24,345 nucleotides of DNA from an uncultured Clostridia bacterium (GTDB taxonomy: Bacteria > Bacillota > Clostridia > Oscillospirales > Acutalibacteraceae): positions 1-24,345 of the forward strand of contig CAMHNT010000002.1 in NCBI GenBank assembly GCA_946186535.1. Reading direction: 5' to 3'. Below are positions 22,440-24,345 of the stretch, in pieces. Below the pieces are notes generated by a model. That model saw only the letters and a list, made by a program, of their open reading frames with translations, was not told the DNA's origin and did no database searches. How positions within the stretch are numbered: position 1 is the stretch's first letter; each line of letters starts with the position of its first letter. Position numbers and translations under genes: made by a program.

Positions 22440-22985
22440 TCACTTCGGTATATCAGCCGTTTCACAAAAAGTAATTACGTTAAAATCGTCAGGCAAAAGA
22501 ACGTCCCCTTTTTCGTCCGTAATATCGTCAATGATATACATATCGTTTCCGTTCTGCTCTATTTTAAAAGTATGACGGCTGGTGTGCTTCACCGCATCAG
22601 GATAATTCTTGTAATATACCTCCTGCGTAACCGTAGCGTCGATAGTATAGAATTTGTTGCTGTAATCGATTTTGTTGTATTTTATTGAATATTCCGTACT
22701 CTCGACTTCGAGTTCCGAACCGGCCATATGATTCTGTGCAATTATTTTGTTGTTATAGTCGTTGTAGTACCAGAAATCGCAGCCCTCTTTTACGATCCCA
22801 CGGAACGAAATTTTCTCGTCGCCCTGACTGTAATACTTCATTACGGAAGCAATATATCTGTCGATAAGGTCCATCGCCGCTTCGTCGTTCTGTAAAAACA
22901 GACCGCATGCGTCGGCATATATCACGCCGCCAACCACACAGAGAAATGTAACTCCGGCAAAAAACGTAAGAACTTTTTTCAGCAT
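22440..22985 (-). CDS. Small membrane-anchored or secreted protein of unknown function
   Basis: A 181-residue protein. One hydrophobic segment near the N-terminus (about 5-24, preceded by KK) could be a signal peptide or an uncleaved anchor. The extracellular part (about 30-181) is polar and aromatic-rich. The pattern of a helix (AAMDLIDRYIASVMKYY) followed by alternating strands ending in FKIEQNGNDMYIIDDITDE resembles NTF2-like or small lipid/ligand-binding folds, but this is only an impression. No cysteine in a lipobox position, no enzymatic motif. GGAGAG stands about 9 nt before the ATG. Its promoter carries an 8-bp inverted repeat, suggesting specific regulation. I do not recognise the family. 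Confidence 0.75.
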   Translation of the reverse strand: MLKKVLTFFAGVTFLCVVGGVIYADACGLFLQNDEAAMDLIDRYIASVMKYYSQGDEKISFRGIVKEGCDFWYYNDYNNKIIAQNHMAGSELEVESTEYSIKYNKIDYSNKFYTIDATVTQEVYYKNYPDAVKHTSRHTFKIEQNGNDMYIIDDITDEKGDVLLPDDFNVITFCETADIPK

Positions 22986-23022
22986 AATAAAATCTCTCCG
23001 ATTAAAAAAATCCTGTATATTT

Positions 23023-23055
23023 ATTATATCCCGTATTTTTTTGTTGTAAATACGG
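23023..23055 (-). promoter_or_regulatory. Promoter with overlapping inverted repeat, small anchored protein gene
   Basis: On the minus strand: -35 TTTACA (23045-23050), a 16-nt spacer, -10 TATAAT (23023-23028). CCGTATTT (23031-23038) and AAATACGG (23048-23055) are perfect inverted complements over the -35 and spacer, placed as a repressor operator would be. Confidence 0.6.
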
Positions 23056-23099
23056 TTTTAGCATTGTTTTATTTTTATTTACATTTTTTATAATTACTA

Positions 23100-23128
23100 T
23101 TTACAATTTTGGTTGTATGTGTTATATT
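23100..23128 (+). promoter_or_regulatory. Promoter of the epimerase/reductase gene
   Basis: -35 TTTACA (23100-23105), a 17-nt spacer, -10 TATATT (23123-23128). The leader is about 110 nt. GTTATCA (23161-23167) and TGATAAC (23176-23182) form a perfect 7-bp inverted repeat about 33 nt after the -10 and could be an operator. Confidence 0.55.
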
Positions 23129-23244
23129 AGTTACGGAGATTCGATTTATCGATTTTAATTGTTATCAATGCAATATGATAACATATTAATACGATAAAGT
23201 GAGTATCCAAAAAATAAACCAATAAACACACAGGGGGTTTTGAA

Positions 23245-24177
23245 ATGAGAAAAATTCTTGTTACAGGCGGAACGGTTTTTGTGAGCAGGTATATTGCGGA
23301 ATATTATTCAAATTTTATTCCCGAATACGAATCCGAGGAAGAAGCTCACGTTTACGTTATGAACCGTAACACTCATGACCAGGTTCACGGAGTAACCCTG
23401 ATCAAATGTGATAAGAACAACATCGGAGATAAGCTCAGAGGATATGATTTTGACGTTGTCATCGCAGTGAATATATACACACTCGACGAGATGAAAAATC
23501 TACTTGACGGTCTTGAGAACGTCCGTGATTTCGTTTTTATTTCCTCAAGTGCGGTTTATCCCGAAACACTTCCCCAACCCTTTTCCGAGGAGCAGGAATG
23601 CGGTCCCAACAGCATCTGGGGTAACTACGGCGTAAACAAACGCAAAGCCGAGGAATACCTTATTTCCCGTGTTCCTCAGGCATACATTCTCCGTCCTCCA
23701 TGCCTCTACGGCAGAATGAACAACCTCTACAGAGAAGGCTTTGTTTTCGACTGTGCGCTCGTTGAAAGACCGTTCTATATTCCCGGCGACGGTTCAATGA
23801 AGCTTCAGTTCTTCCATGTAAACGACCTTTGCCGTTTCATTGATATCCTTCTGAGAACTCACCCGGAACAGCACATTTTTAATGTGGGAAACAGAGAACC
23901 CGAAGATATAAATTCATTCGTGAAAGAGTGCTACAAAGTAGCCGGAATGTCTCCGGACATTATCAGAGTAGGAAGAGAACACGCTCAGAGAAGCTACTTT
24001 CCGTTCCACGATTACAGCTATGTCCTTGACGTGACGAAGATGTGCGAGCTTATGCCGGAAACCATGCCTCTTTCCAAAGGACTGAAAGATTCGTACAAAT
24101 GGTATATAGCAAATCAGTCGGCAGTCAATAAGAAGACTTATTTTGAGTATATTGATAATTATATAGCAAAAAAGTAA
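23245..24177 (+). CDS. NAD-dependent epimerase/dehydratase (extended SDR)
   Basis: A 310-residue extended short-chain dehydrogenase/reductase with a Rossmann fold. The nucleotide-binding loop is TGGTVFVSRY (7-16), a TGGTxFxG/S variant common in atypical nucleotide-sugar epimerases and CSP41-like proteins. The catalytic residues are present: the Ser pair in FISSSAVYP and the YxxxK motif YGVNK. The substrate-side half includes ILRPPCLYGRMN, FFHVNDLCRFI and FNVGNREP. The length is typical. GGGGG stands about 8 nt upstream of the ATG. The neighbours give no pathway: it is divergent from the small anchored protein gene and followed by a terminator. A sugar-nucleotide substrate is likely but not proven; the final 25 residues are polar and family-unspecific. 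Confidence 0.88.
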   Translation: MRKILVTGGTVFVSRYIAEYYSNFIPEYESEEEAHVYVMNRNTHDQVHGVTLIKCDKNNIGDKLRGYDFDVVIAVNIYTLDEMKNLLDGLENVRDFVFISSSAVYPETLPQPFSEEQECGPNSIWGNYGVNKRKAEEYLISRVPQAYILRPPCLYGRMNNLYREGFVFDCALVERPFYIPGDGSMKLQFFHVNDLCRFIDILLRTHPEQHIFNVGNREPEDINSFVKECYKVAGMSPDIIRVGREHAQRSYFPFHDYSYVLDVTKMCELMPETMPLSKGLKDSYKWYIANQSAVNKKTYFEYIDNYIAKK

Positions 24178-24187
24178 TACAATTCAA

Positions 24188-24220
24188 AAGGGCAGGCTGT
24201 TCAAATCACAGCCTGCCCTT
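24188..24220 (+). terminator. Terminator of the epimerase/reductase gene
   Basis: A 13-bp perfect stem (AAGGGCAGGCTGT at 24188-24200 with ACAGCCTGCCCTT at 24208-24220) and a 7-nt loop. The rightward tail (CTCTCTTC) is T-poor; the leftward tail is TTTTG. Confidence 0.75.
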
Positions 24221-24316
24221 CTCTCTTCACAGGGTTTTTGAATCAGTTAAGATTTTATTAACATCTATAAATGATCAATTTTTAAAGTTTCAAAAAAACT
24301 TTGAAAGATGACTATT

Positions 24317-24345
24317 AAAGTTTTTGACGCACTTTTTTCAAAAAG
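24317..24345 (+). repeat. Copy D of dispersed hairpin repeat (cut by window end)
   Basis: AAAGTTTTTGACGCAC and the following TTTTTTCAAAA (27 nt, 24317-24343) are identical to the reverse complement of 9887-9913. The copy continues past the window edge. Confidence 0.75.

Noticed and set aside
23245..24177. Loss of the NAD-binding motif in the epimerase (TGGTVFVS instead of TGxxGxxG)
   Set aside because: This variant is common in a known branch of extended SDR proteins, and the catalytic YxxxK is intact.

Overview
The window looks like a chromosomal segment from a low-to-mid GC Gram-positive anaerobe of the Clostridia, most likely a gut or rumen member of the Ruminococcaceae/Oscillospiraceae. 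This rests on purine-rich GGAGG-type ribosome binding sites, sigma-A promoters of TTGACA/TATAAT type, a secreted protein combining cohesin-like modules with a type I dockerin, and the gene content. No rRNA, tRNA or CRISPR array was seen. The organism is an inference.

Layout. (1) 1-378: a structured intergenic repeat and a terminator. (2) 378-6559, all minus strand: rlmB (rRNA 2'-O-methyltransferase), then a giant acidic membrane protein with a degenerate P-type ATPase core, then rpe (ribulose-phosphate 3-epimerase); the giant gene and rpe also have promoters of their own. (3) 7113-8612: a two-gene ABC exporter with a near-consensus promoter, converging on (4) a CorC-like CBS-domain protein (8685-9536, minus). 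(5) 9620-9930: a hairpin-rich dispersed repeat. (6) 10217-16571, plus strand: a MinD-like ATPase, a methylglyoxal synthase homologue lacking two catalytic aspartates, hisS, and aspS. Between the two synthetase genes sits an AT-richer block with a MORN-repeat protein, endonuclease V and decayed gene fragments. (7) 16924-17373: HD-domain protein, followed by a palindromic MITE-like element. (8) 17663-18235: four-TM membrane protein behind a structured leader. (9) 18681-22082: 1133-residue secreted protein with a CBM9-like N-terminal domain, four cohesin-like modules, Asp/Thr/Ser/Glu-rich linkers and a C-terminal dockerin. (10) 22440-22985: small anchored protein, divergent from an NAD-dependent epimerase/reductase (23245-24177). 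The window ends inside another copy of the dispersed repeat.

How it fits together. Most genes are housekeeping: translation (hisS, aspS, rlmB), pentose phosphate metabolism (rpe), cell-cycle positioning (minD-like). The accessory parts deserve most attention. The MORN protein/endonuclease V pair matches the order of Bacillus subtilis ywqK-ywqL, where the upstream gene is a deaminase-type toxin; here no toxin is present, which suggests an orphan immunity-plus-repair module. The giant acidic protein keeps the P-type ATPase architecture but has lost the phosphorylation and hinge motifs. The cohesin/dockerin protein suggests extracellular complex assembly on plant polysaccharide or at the cell surface.
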